Part shown: positions 21,597-32,550 of the stretch, piece by piece | Numbering within the stretch: position 1 is the stretch's first letter | Layout: each line of letters begins with the position of its first letter | DNA from: Prostheceraeus crozeri | Taxonomy: Eukaryota > Platyhelminthes > Polycladida > Euryleptidae | Assembly (NCBI GenBank): GCA_907163375.1 | Contig: CAJQUW010004777.1 | Span: forward strand, 186,001-250,000 | Direction: 5' to 3' | DNA length: 64,000 nucleotides | Program-made: the position numbers and the translations under genes | The notes under the pieces: generated by a model | What the model was told of the DNA's origin: nothing | Databases searched by the model: none | Seen by the model: only the letters and a program-made list of their open reading frames with translations

Positions 21597-23421
21597 ATGT
21601 TTTTATTTCAGATGAGCACTGCTACTAAACGGAGGCGACGTCGGCGAGCTCTGAATAAAATGCTCGAAGAATATATGAATGTGGATTGTTCAATGATTAT
21701 AACGACTGATGGTATGACCGTGGAAAATACGAATGACAATAGTTCTATGAATGACAACAATTCGCACATTGACAATGAATCGGCTTCAAATCATGAAATT
21801 CACAGCTTGTCTGATTTCACAGATGATGAGTTGGAAAGAAGAAATATTGAGTATGAGGACACGCCATCCGGTTCAACAGATGATGAAATTGGTGAATATC
21901 TTGAAGAAGAACAATTCTTAGAGGATTTCACTGAGTGTGCAAAGAATATCAATATTACTCAATGATTTATCGAAGATCTTGCGAGTTATAAATAAGTACC
22001 ATTTCAATTTCCCCCTTGACGCACGGACTTTACTTCACACATCGCAGAAACCTATATTGTTGCGCTCTGTTGAACCGGGTAAGTACCATCACTTTGGCTT
22101 GTCTAAAGGCCTGCTTCATATTGTCGACACGCTGAGGTATATTTGCAGTTTAATTTTGATGGTATGCCTTTACATAAAAGCTCCGCCGTTCACTTCGTGT
22201 TGAACGTCAAGTCACATGGGGCTATTATGGCTGTGACCGGTGTTGTCAGGTTGGAAAGACAGTTGAAAGGCGGCGTGTGTTTCCTGACATGGAATCAAGA
22301 AAACGGACGAATCTATCATTCCGTACTCGAGAACAGCCTGATCATCATAAGGGAGATTCACCCTTTGAACAATTAATTGACATTGATCTAGTGTTGGATT
22401 TTCCTCCAGACTACATGCACAATGTTTGCAAAGGGGCTACCTACAAATTGTTGGATGAGTTAAGAAGTGGCGATCGCCAACAATTATCTGCGAAGCTTTT
22501 GAGAGAAATGTCTGTCTATCTGAAGGCACTAAGGAACGATATTCCCAGAGACTTCAATCGACGACCACGTAGTGTCAATCATTTGGGCACTTGGAAGGCC
22601 ACCGAACAACGATTTTGTTATATTTAGCCCCAACATTTCTACCTAAATTTTGTAGTCGTGAATTTTCTGATTGTTTTACTGTTTTGACAGTCATCATGCG
22701 AATTTACTGTTCTGATTCTGTGAGTACAGACTATCTGTTATATGCTAAAGATCTTGTTCACAGTTTTGGACATATTGTACATCTGCTCTTTGGGGAAAAG
22801 TTTCTGATATATAACGTGCATTCCTTGTGTCACCTGTTTGATTATGTTGAGCGTCTGGGGACATTGGATTCTTTCAGCTGCTTTCCGTTTGAGAATTTCC
22901 TTCGTTTTATCAAGCTCAAAATCCGAAAATCCGATCGTCCTCTTGAACAGCTGGTAAGGCGTGTGGAGGAAACTCACCAGTCACTGGGCCAAAGCATTCT
23001 AAAACACGACATGCAAGACATTTTGCGATATGAAGTTCTCCCCTCACCTGATGTATTGAATTTGTATGATTTGACTAGTTGTCGCTTTTACAAAAAATTG
23101 TCACTCGAATCGTGTGTTTTACAAGTAGACACCTCTGACTGTTATGTATCATTGAAGGGAGAAGCTTTAAGGCCTTTCAAAATTTTGTATTTTGTTCGCG
23201 GAAGCAATATGAGTGAAATCAACGTGATTGGTCGTGCTTTGAGAATAAGGGGAAGTTTGCTTAAGAAACCGATTTCATCAGAAAAAATAGGAATGGTTAA
23301 AGTATCTCACGACAGACGTTTGCCCTTAAAAATGGTTAAGGTGACCGATATTGCTAAGAAAGCAATGCTTTTGAATAAAAAGTATTTCGTCACACTGTTG
23401 CACTCTATTAAAGTTATATGA
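21597..23421 (+). pseudogene. EnSpm (CACTA)-type transposase, internally deleted
   Basis: An acidic N-terminal part (21612-21965, right after a tttatttcag acceptor-like site) is followed by LPLDARTLLHTSQK and YHHFGLSKGL near 22010-22120. Then come FNFDGMPLHKSS (22145), YYGCDRCCQVGK (22225), DFPPDYMHNVCKG (22400) and a 277-residue C-terminal frame with NVHSLCHLFDYVERLG and SCFPFENFLR. This is the order of metazoan EnSpm transposases. The frame changes at least twice. About 90 residues expected between LHKSS and the GYYGC zinc-binding part are missing, including the usual catalytic CDAPAR region, so the copy is defective. Element ends were not found nearby. Confidence 0.8.
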
Positions 23422-24050
23422 TTCTAAATTGCTATCGCTTTTATCTGCCTGTCAGGCTACCCATGTACTTACGTGGCACGTTAAACAAAACATAAATTTT
23501 TCATGAATAATCTTGCTTGTAATTAATCCCTCGTGACTTTGGGTTTCCGAAGTATATTTTTATGGAAGTCAATCCGGGTGTATAACTGTGTCATCTCATC
23601 ACAAGCAGGTGTAAAGGAAACTTTTTTATGACTGATTCCAGTAGTTAATGAAGGTGGTACCCAGGTATACTGTCTAACTCATTCTTGTAGCAAACAGCGA
23701 CTCATTCTACGGTCTATAGACATTGAGCAATGAAATTGAGTTCATGAATATCAACATGTATGTAACCTATTTACAGGATGAAGGATTTTTTGTTCAACTT
23801 GTTAGTAGACTATACCGGTAACTCTTTTTGACGAAGCTTTTCGTTTAACGCCGTGTAGCCATTTTCAAAGTGACTGGTTCATTAATTCATAATAGATGCT
23901 TTGAAAGTGCCTCACGGTGTGAGCCGAAAAGCTTCTGCAAAAATGTCATACCATCACCAAGAGAATTTAGATGACCTGCTATCGAATTCTAACGACACCC
24001 AAACAACCCTAATATCTTAACTGAAGTGTTCGTCATATTTCTATTTTCAG
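23422..24050. other. Gap between EnSpm-type ORF and the DUF4806-like gene
   Basis: No gene is seen. An imperfect foldback lies at 23830-23938 (arms cgaagcttttcg and cgaaaagcttctg with ccgtgtagcc and cacggtgtgag). The last bases, ttctattttcag, form a good splice acceptor for the exon at 24051. Confidence 0.5.
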
Positions 24051-24255
24051 AGCATGTATCACATCGTTGAATTTGATGACGGCACTATCGAAGTTGTCAA
24101 TTCATCTTGGGTTGAAGTGGACGATGGAAGCGGGAATGTGGAAATTGCGTTTCCACCAAAAAGTGCCTACGCGACAATAAGAAAATTGCTTCGGTCGAAG
24201 GCTGATCCTTCTTCCACATGGTCATGTTACAAAGTTAAGATTCTGAAATCACATG
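24051..24255 (+). CDS. DUF4806-like protein, first coding exon
   Basis: The exon follows a ctattttcag acceptor. Its ATG at 24054 opens MYHIVEFDDGTIEVVNSSWV, the N-terminus typical of invertebrate DUF4806 proteins: a small beta-rich module often of transposon origin, with no established biochemical role. It ends at a perfect gtaagta donor (24256-24262) in phase 1. The next exon starts at 27311 after tttcatttcag, and the junction reads SHG/E-SFDEITRKC in frame. The 3.06-kb intron holds two transposons; without them it would be near 0.54 kb. The gene lies on the same strand directly after the EnSpm-type transposase and may be its partner ORF (inference). Confidence 0.6.
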
Positions 24256-24262
24256 GTAAGTA

Positions 24263-25655
24263 CAGGGTCTTCCAGATAAATCTGGACTATTTTAAAACTT
24301 CGCTGATGATTACTAAATTGGCGTTTAGAGGATATCTATTCACCTTCTAATCTCTGTTATGAATAGTATAATCACGTCACATGATTTTTACGCATAGATA
24401 TTGCTGACCAATCACGCACGAGAGCGTTGAGTAAGCATTAAACTGGGAGACATGCGCGCATTTGTGCATTTTATGAACAACTTCAGTCGTGTCTCGCGAG
24501 TTTGAGCGACGTGCAGCGGTTTTGGAAGGTCTGCGTGCTGGTAAAACAGCTACCGAAATCGTTGCTTTCTTTGGTTACTCGAAGTCCTTCGTCTACAACA
24601 TCCGGAAGGACTATGAGGCTGCACCAGACAAGGACCAAGTGACATCAGAGAGGAAGCCCCACAAGCGGCGGTCCGAAGACTTCCTGGAGGAGTTGAAGAC
24701 CAACATTGCCGAGGATCCAGGACAGTCGATGCGGCATCTGGCTTAGAAGATGGACGTGGCCCGTTCGACCATCCACAGGTCCGTGCACCAAGACCTCGGC
24801 TTCCAGTCGTTCGTCCTACGAAGGCGCCAGCTGCTGACGGAGGCTACGCGGGAGAACCGGATGGTGAAAGCCCAGGCCCTGCTCAACGACCTGAGGCGGA
24901 ACAGCGCTGGACTGCTGAGGTTCTTCTCCGATGAGAAGAACTTCATCCAGGACCGTAAGGTGAACCGCCAGAACGACAGGTGGCTGTGCGAGGACCCTGC
25001 TGACGTCCCAACAGTGATGCACAGCAAGCATCCGGCATCCGTCATGGTGATTGGTGTCGTCAGCAGCGATGGTGACGTCATGCCGCTTCACTTCTTTGAG
25101 AAGGGACTGCGCCTCAACGCGGATGCCTACATCGACGTCCTGGACTTGGTGGTGAAGCCCTGGATGGATCAAGTCGCCAACGGGAGAGACTACGTGTTTC
25201 AGCAGGACTCCGCGCCAGCCCACAAGGCAAGGAAGACCCGGGCCTGGTGCTACGAGAACTTCCCGTACCACTGGTCCCCCGACCTCTGGCCTCCTAGCTC
25301 TCCAGACTGCAATCCTCTCGACTACTACGTGTGGAGCGTGGTTGAAGCAGGTGTCAACAATAAGCCTCACAGCACTTTGGGAGCTCTGAGGAGCAGTATT
25401 GTCCAGGAAATGGGAAAAAATTGACAGAGGAACCCTGGCCAAGGCCTGCTCCAGCTTTAGGCACCGCCTTGAGATGGTAGTGGAGGCACAGGGCGGCCAT
25501 TTTGAGTGAAATTGACTTAAATAACTTTTCTTGGTCTTGTTTCTACAAAAAAATGTGTTTTGGCACTAAATGGAGCTGTTTTGATTTGTCTTACAGTTAA
25601 AATCAATCATAGTTGAAAAGATGATTAAAATTCCAGATTTATCTGGGACACCCTG
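24263..25655 (+). mobile_element. mariner-type transposon (DD37D), in an intron
   Basis: The element is bounded by inverted repeats, cagggtcttccagataaatc at the left and the complement of cagggtgtcccagataaatc at the right. It has a TA duplication at 24261-24262 and 25656-25657. It is 1393 bp long. Its coding region is strikingly GC-rich against AT-rich surroundings, as expected of a recent arrival. It lies immediately after the splice donor of the DUF4806-like gene without destroying it. Confidence 0.95.
24489..25424 (+). pseudogene. mariner transposase, one in-frame amber codon
   Basis: The N-terminal part has a helix-turn-helix (ATEIVAFFGYSKSFVYNIRK). A TAG at 24744-24746 interrupts it and the same frame continues for 224 residues. 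The catalytic Asp residues lie in FFSDEKNF and FQQDSAPAH, and the third is in SPDCNPLDYY. Thirty-seven residues separate the second and third, a DD37D arrangement known from maT-type mariners. No ATG stands at the frame start; a GTG at 24489 may be a mutated ATG. Apart from the stop and start it looks intact, about 312 codons. Confidence 0.9.
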
Positions 25656-25991
25656 TATGTTTATACAATATGCCTAGGCCTACCGTTGTGTTTCCATGCC
25701 TACATGTGCCGATAGTTATTCCGAATATCGTATCGTTAACGAAATTCATTTTTTCTGATTTATAGACTGTGAATATCTGTGATAAAAGCTTGAATTGATT
25801 TAACTTATTTGCTTTCCTCCATCTTCGCTTAGTGAATTTACTTCTACTTTCGTTTTGAAACTCCTCATTTGGACATCATTTTCAAGTGATTCTGTATGTT
25901 AACCGTCAACCTATAGCTTGTAGACAGGTCTATTTCAGAATTACTTGAAAATTGTAGCCTAATGAGGAGTTTCAAAACAAAAGAAGAAGTA

Positions 25992-27113
25992 CAGATTGTT
26001 TCATAAAAAATGGATCACCCTTAAACATCGCCTTAACTTCAACTTTGTCTAACTCCGCCAAACTTGAACGAATTTCTCTGAAATTTGGAAGATATGTCAG
26101 TTGTGCTTACTAATATCATTGCTGGAAATTTCAAGCATGAATATTGAGTTGTTTTCCTGTCATAGATAAAAAAGTAGTAGATAATTTGATCTTCATTTAG
26201 CAATGTTACACAAAATCATACCTCACTCTTATAAAATTACATTTGTTTCCTTTGTTATGTAATATGTTGTTCTACAAGCCAAAAGCTATCAAGCAAAACA
26301 AAAATAAAGAAAATCGGTCAATCAGAGCCAGTATAGCACCATTATTCATCAACAATAATGTAACTGCTACATGTGATTAACTGGACTTCATGTTCCATAG
26401 CTTCCTGACTTCGTTGCGGTGGTGTTGGCAGCACTCCTGATTGCTTTCAGCTAGAAATCTATCTCTTACCGGTTGAAAACAATACAAAGCACAAATGAAC
26501 AATAACGAGATCACATTCACAAATTTGGACCAATGGCCGCTCTGAACTTCACATACAGCAAGGAACCATGAATTCTGAACGCTATGTGAATGTTTTACGA
26601 ATGAACATTGGCCAAATGACAGATCAACTTGGTGATCCATCGACTTGGTTATTTATGAATGATAATTATGAATGAGGAGTAGTAGAGTCAACTTATGCAA
26701 GTCTCAGTTAGGGCTTAGGACATTATCTTGGCCAGCTCGTTCTCCTGATCTGAATCCCATAGAAAATGTATGGAGTATTCTAAAACGTAACGTTCGTCGT
26801 TCACTGCTACCTACAGATGGCGTATCACAACGTACGTCACTGTTAAAAAGAGAGTGGAGAAAGTTAGATCAGTCAAAAATCAGCGATATCATCGAATCAA
26901 TGCCTAGACGAATTGGTAATGTCATTGACAATAAGGGTAGGGCCACAAAATATTAGCTTCTTAAGAACCGTTACTGTATCATAGCTTATCAGATTATATA
27001 AGGACATTTAAATATATTAGGGACATGAAATAACATGAAAAATGCTTTCTGTATCATACTTATGTTTTATTTAGTCAAATTTTAGGATGATCCACGTTTT
27101 ATGAAACGGATTG
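25992..27113 (+). mobile_element. Degenerate Tc1-type transposon in the same intron
   Basis: The ends cagattgtttcataaaaaat and the complement of caatccgtttcataaaacgt form imperfect inverted repeats of about 32 bp, with TA on both outer sides. Inside, the coding pieces include GRSELHIQQGTMNSERYV near 26530 and a C-terminal frame with SPDLNPIENVWSILKRNV (26672-26956), the Tc1 third-Glu motif. At 1.1 kb it is shorter than a full Tc1 (about 1.6 kb); the N-terminal half is not recognisable. It is older than its mariner neighbour. Confidence 0.85.
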
Positions 27114-27310
27114 TACTATTGTTAAAAAGGCCTGCTTTTTAATACAAAAAATAATGTAAAATGATATCATTTTATAAAATTCGAAAAATGTCATTTTGAA
27201 AATAAAAGGATATCATTGCCGATCATAGGTTCTCATAGCGATCTAAATTGTAAGAGAATAATGGCAATTTATCGTTTGACCACTTGAAAATCACTTGATT
27301 TTCATTTCAG

Positions 27311-28189
27311 AATCATTTGATGAGATCACACGGAAATGCGCAAAATTTTCGAGAACCGGCTCAATGTCTACAACAGATGACGGCGAACAGCGAAAAAGGA
27401 AAGTGCAGGAAACTGACAGATACGGATTCAATGAGCCTGAGGAACCGCGACGTAAGAAATGCGCTCTGAGACGCTCGAATGCAGGAGTAACCCTCTTGTT
27501 ACCTGGAAAATCAACAAATGATATGACTACTGGAACGTCAACAATCCACGAGCGTCCCTGCGATATTGACTTTCCCGAACTCGTTTCCGTTCTCGCAGTT
27601 GGGTACATCCGTGTCTCAAGGTTCAGTGTCAGATGATGAATCCAAAGAAGCAGAATCAAATAATGAATCCGTCAAGGAAGTAGAATTACAGTTCACTACA
27701 TCAACGCCGATTGCTACACGTGGAGATCCCAACACCAGCTCCAATGATAACACGAATCTGTCCAACATGGTCTCTGAAGCACTCGATTTCGATTTCAAAT
27801 GCCATTGTGTACATGTGCAGCACTGGTCGACAGAAGTCTTGCGAATTCTGTTGAGATTAGAACATCGCTCGGCTTGTATTTGTAGTACCATGCACGCCTC
27901 AATAGAATCGACTGAGGAAGAACCAGGAATTGATTTCCCAACAACTGCTGATGAAATTATTGAATTTTTCAACACTATCAACGAAAACAAAGACATTCGC
28001 GAAAAGGCAATCCAAACTGTTAGCAAGGAAGTGTGCAAAAGAAAAAAGAAATCAGTCAAAAGAATAATCCTGCGCATTTCGTCGCCGGCAGCTTGGAAAA
28101 TGTTTTCAAAGAAAGGTCAGTGGGGCAAGAAGTCGGCCATGGACCTGCAATTGCCGAGATTCATCGCCGATGTTTTGCGACACAATAAA
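27311..28189 (+). CDS. DUF4806-like protein, middle exon
   Basis: The exon starts after tttcatttcag. Its first frame (to 27636) is basic and acidic by turns, with EQRKRKVQE and PRRKKC, a likely nuclear-localisation stretch. A second frame from about 27600 continues through acidic ESNNESVKEV to KRIILRISSPAAWKMFSKKG and ends RHNK before a gtaagt donor at 28190. The last part resembles a DUF4806 core. The frame changes near 27600, so there is either a frameshift or a small unseen intron (ttctcgcag at about 27590-27598 would be an acceptor). Phase at 28189 is 0 and matches the next exon. Confidence 0.55.
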
Positions 28190-28512
28190 GTAAGTCTGAA
28201 TCAGAACTAGTTCCTATTTACACTACCTGGTATCGAGTTATTTAAAGATAGTGTTTTACTAACCTGGATGGCTAATATTTTCTGAAAGATTGATACGGAT
28301 GAGTGCATATTGTGTTAAGTTTCCTATGTAATGAAAGAAATTTCTGTGCATTATCAGTCATTCCGTACGGTATTATTCAAAGAAATCGAAAAAGATTAAC
28401 GCTTGAAAATAGAAGTAGCAAATCATGCTAGCTCTTTGACTAACTGAAATGTTAGTCTGCATTCGTATTCCGTATGTAAACCTAGAATATGACAGAGATC
28501 ATTTCCTTTCAG

Positions 28513-28680
28513 ATGCATAACATTGAGAACCAGGAGTCCGTGGATTTAATTTGTCGTTCCATGGGGGAAGTGCTCAAACGCATGCCACAAATGGAGAAGA
28601 GGAAGACTTTAACAAACATTCTCAACATGAGAACTTCTAGAGATATCCCTTACGCTGTCGAAGACGACGATGATGAATAG
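28513..28680 (+). CDS. DUF4806-like protein, last exon with BESS-like motif
   Basis: The exon follows tttcctttcag in phase 0 and ends at a TAG at 28680. The stretch SVDLICRSMGEVLKRMPQME followed by KRKTLTNIL resembles a BESS motif, a short protein-interaction helix pair common in MADF-domain and transposon-derived proteins. The end is acidic (VEDDDDE). It completes the spliced gene that starts at 24054. Confidence 0.5.
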   Translation: MHNIENQESVDLICRSMGEVLKRMPQMEKRKTLTNILNMRTSRDIPYAVEDDDDE

Positions 28681-29205
28681 TTTGTGTTTTCCCGGTAAGC
28701 AGAACGTTTTCAAAACAGTGAGCAGAACTAGTGCACTGTCTGAAACTCAATTTCTAATATAAGAATATTTCATAGATTTTTTTGTTGTCTCGATATTTTC
28801 TGAGATGTTTTTGCATTTCACTGAGGAATTTCCTTTTGCATTTTAATTCATTTTCTCTTAGAATAATTGTCCATCTGATATCCTCTCTTGGAATGAGTGT
28901 CCAATCTACTAGTCATTTCTCGCAGTATTTAGTTCACTTGTTCGCACGCACTACCTCACTTGCCAAAAGTTTTGCCTCACACATGTTTCACTGTTCGTTT
29001 ACATCTCCTAAAAGCTGGTGATTTACAGGTTGCGATGGCAAGTGATTTGCAATGGCCAACATTGCAAGTATTTTCACGATAATACTAACAAATTCAACAG
29101 AGCATCATTGTTTTTGTGCCTAGTGTAATCAAATTCATCTTTGCCGACAATTGGCGACCTTGATTGCACTAAGCATGAAAACGATTTCTGCTCATTTATC
29201 ATTTG
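28681..29205. other. Intergenic, nothing recognised
   Basis: The 3' flank of the DUF4806-like gene is AT-rich. Short open frames are present but none is recognisable. Confidence 0.4.
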
Positions 29206-29765
29206 AAATGAAATGTACATTATTATTATTATTTTGTCAGTGACGATGACCAACGTAAATCCCTTTACTGATTTCTTTGCTGAAAAGAATACATTGGCAC
29301 TATAGAAGTTGCATCAAAATGCAATCATTACCAGCGCAGCTCTTCAAACTTTCTTATTGTATTTGAAGATGAATCATTTTTCTAGCCAAATTTTGTTGCT
29401 CATGTTCGTTTGATATGTGTATCACCAAATTTAAGGAGTTGTGAACAATCTGTCAAATATGTTTATGTCAAGATATGACAGGCAGTGTATTTCGGTACAA
29501 TTGATGCCAGTATACATGTCTATTAGAGTGAGTACCATGTTCATTGTATCATTTAAGATATCAAATGTACATTATTATTATGTCGTCAGTGACGATGACC
29601 AACGTAAATCCCTTTCCTGATTTCTTTGCTGAATAGAACACATTGGCGCTATAGAAATTGCATCAAAATGCCATCATCACCAGCGCAGCTCTTCGAACTT
29701 ATTGTATTTGAAGATGGATCATTTTTCTGGCCGAATTTTGTTACTCATATTCGATTTTATGTGTG
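29206..29765. repeat. Duplicated ~205-bp segment
   Basis: The segment at 29206-29420 (tgtacattattattatta, then cagtgacgatgaccaacgta, ending cgtttgatatgtgt) recurs at 29563-29765 in direct orientation about 355 bp away, with roughly 90% identity by eye. Both copies include a (tta)n run near their left edge. It may be a repeat element inserted twice or a local duplication. Confidence 0.8.
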
Positions 29766-30473
29766 TCAGTTTTTCCTACCTATTGTACTAATTTTGCATC
29801 CTATTTGGTTGCTGATATGAATTATACATTTTACATGCACTTGCACTGTTTTGTGTCTCTGGAACCAAGGGGATATATAAGTGCGTGAGTGAGTCATTAA
29901 GGACGTCTATGGGCACACAGAAACTGGACTAGTTGTCGTCTCTTCTAATGGAACAAAAATCGACTAATTGTCGTCTTTTTCAATGGGAAAAAAGCGACTA
30001 CGACCAGACATATTAAACCTCAAATTAGCCGACTTTTTTAGACGCAAATCGACACGTTATTTTCTCGACTTAATTTGGGAATTTTGTTTGAGGATACGGT
30101 CTTTTGACAGGTGGAGTGCCCATATCACTAGATTCTGCCTCTTTCTCTAACTTGCTAACATCTAAGTCATAGTAAAAGCTGCTTCTTGTGCGATGCCAGT
30201 GTTCTAAATGCTACTTTTTGAGTGATTAGTGACTTCGATGATGTTTCTATTACACCCGATAAAAACAAGTTTTTGGCAGAAAAAATATTTACTCGAAACA
30301 TCATAAAATAAACTTATTTAGTCTCCTTATCAAACCCACAATGAACGAACGAAATTGAAGCGAAAATGTATAAATTGAAATGATCATTCAAATATTACTT
30401 CTGAACATTAAAGTTTTATTTTATATACTTAAACAAATAGAATGTTTCAACTAACCCCGCTTTCCCCTAAATG
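29766..30473. other. Intergenic, few features
   Basis: No gene is recognised. A gactaNttgtcgtct phrase occurs twice in 29925-29975. The phrase atgtttcaactaacccc at 30442-30458 matches 11254-11270. Confidence 0.4.
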
Positions 30474-30565
30474 ATGCCCCAACAAACAAGCGGACTTCCG
30501 ACGGAAGTCCGCGGATCTTACGGACTTGAAACGGAATTCCGAGGATCGTCTTTGTTTGTCGGGCA
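30474..30565. mobile_element. Foldback micro-MITE, second family member
   Basis: The edges atgccccaacaaac and gtttgtcgggcat are near-complementary. The inside carries ggacttccgacggaagtccg and ggaattccgaggatc, matching the interior of the 65-bp element at 10367-10431. Together they define a small foldback family with cccgacaaac ends. Confidence 0.65.
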
Positions 30566-32550
30566 TGTTATAATGCAATATATTTACGCATTGTTTAACT
30601 TAGTTTCATTTTAACGCATAATGTGGATTCGCGGGATGCTCACATTTTGTTAATAAAACTACAGTTCATCTACTATATATACATGTATGTTGTGGCAATG
30701 TCTAGAAAACATTTTCCCAGCAATATTCTCATTTTAACATAAAAGTCTTGGAATGTTTTTAGGCCTATAGCAAATCCACGACATTTTCTGAACATTTTTA
30801 GGATGCTTTTGTTTGTTGGGAATTCACGTAGTGTTATCTTAGATAATATATATCAGAGAGAAATTTTTCTTAAGAAATTTGATACATTTTATTAGAATTT
30901 TATCAAATAGTTTACTATTTGCTAAAAATTGGCTAATCATCAGCTAAGTTAGATAAATATTTGATAAAATTTTAATGGAAGTTTAGCGAAGTGTTGTCAA
31001 GTATTTGCCAAATATTTAACAAAAGCATCTGGTTTGTTCGTCCCGGGAAGACTCACATGGATTTGATTCAAGAGCTTGTTTGTCTTTGAACAAAACGATT
31101 TAGACTCTATAAGAAATAATCATCCTAAAAGCAAATCGAAAAGGGAAAACAACATTTCCAGCTCGCATTGTAATCTTGAATAGTTACAGAAGTACATTCA
31201 TCAAGTACATTTAATATCACAATAACAAAGGCATTCTCCAACAAATTGGAATATTTTCCTATTTTCAAATACTCTTGAGCAGAGGTAAAAATCATTACAA
31301 TGCTCATCATGTGAGGTACCGAAATTTTCAATTTACCACATGTAGTTTGTCGACAGGATTCGGACTTAATGTGACCTTTTTTCAAAGAAATCGATTACTC
31401 AGTAGGCTACATGAATGTTAAAAAGGCATGATTGATAATTTCGAGGACTTGAAATTTGGTCAGGTGCTATAAAGATTTCAGCGCCATTTCCTACAAGTTG
31501 AGACTCTAAATGATTAGTAGAACGACTGAACATTGGAACTACGAACAAATTCAGTTCTTTGGCAAAACTCTAATACTTTCGTATAGATGTGAAACTCAGT
31601 GAATAGTTAAAGATTTCTTTTATTCATCATCTTGAAAGGTCACACGACTAAGATGAATTTGTGGTCTTGAATGATGTGACATGATTTCTTGAATGAAAGA
31701 CACTAACTGATGTCTCTATGATCTCTGTTAATTACGACTATACACAAAAGACATTACATTACTTTTTGACATTCAAAAATTTGAATCTGAAGACGTATTT
31801 CAAATCCTGCGGAAAAAATGCACTCCAATGATGGATCTCAACTACTTATTTGCACATGCAAAACATCTTTATTTTGCCTTTCGTAGATGAAACTTCAAGT
31901 AATTGTAGACTCATGTTATCATATTGGTACGCATGTAAGTAAATTAAAATATCATGTCACTGAGATATGAAATGGCCCACATCTTGATGATAAACAAAAT
32001 TTCACGCCTTCCAATTTTTTGTTTTATATGATACACAAAAAAGTAACCGACAGAAGCTGAAAAAAGATGCAATGTACTGTAGTGTTCATGGTTCAATTGT
32101 GAAGTCCATCTGATGTCATATACATCTATTTCAAACGTCCTTGGCCAAATTTGATAGAAAGAAATCACTTTCCTACCTGGTGCTATTTTCATGTAAAGGA
32201 ATTTTGTGGGAAAGATAATTAGAAATTAACGATTTCTTAAAATGTTGCCAATGCTTAGTAGATGTCAATAATAAACTTAGTTACGAAAATATAGGGCAGT
32301 TAAGTTTCTATAGAATGTCCGGTCCATTTCATTGGTTCTATAGATTGCTCATATTCTGGTCAATATTCCAATATATTTGCCTACCCATGGCACGAACAGA
32401 CTGGGGTTGCCCCTCAGTGTATTCGAAGTTATTTGTCTAGTAAATAAATTGAAGCTAACTATTACTGTGCATAAATTTAAAATCCGAGCCGCAAATTTCA
32501 TTACATTCATATAGCACGCCAAACAAATGTATTTACACAACTGCTTCCTG
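30566..32550. other. 3' flank of the zinc-finger gene
   Basis: No coding region is supported. It should include the 3' untranslated region of the minus-strand zinc-finger gene. Candidate poly(A) signals, read as tttatt on the plus strand, occur near 31617 and 31867, but I cannot choose between them. Confidence 0.4.

Noticed and set aside
24816-25442. 208-codon open frame on the minus strand
   Set aside because: It is the antisense shadow of the GC-rich mariner transposase on the plus strand and has no domain of its own.
27616-28077. 153-codon minus-strand open frame
   Set aside because: It is antisense to the DUF4806-like middle exon, which is supported by matching splice phases on both sides.
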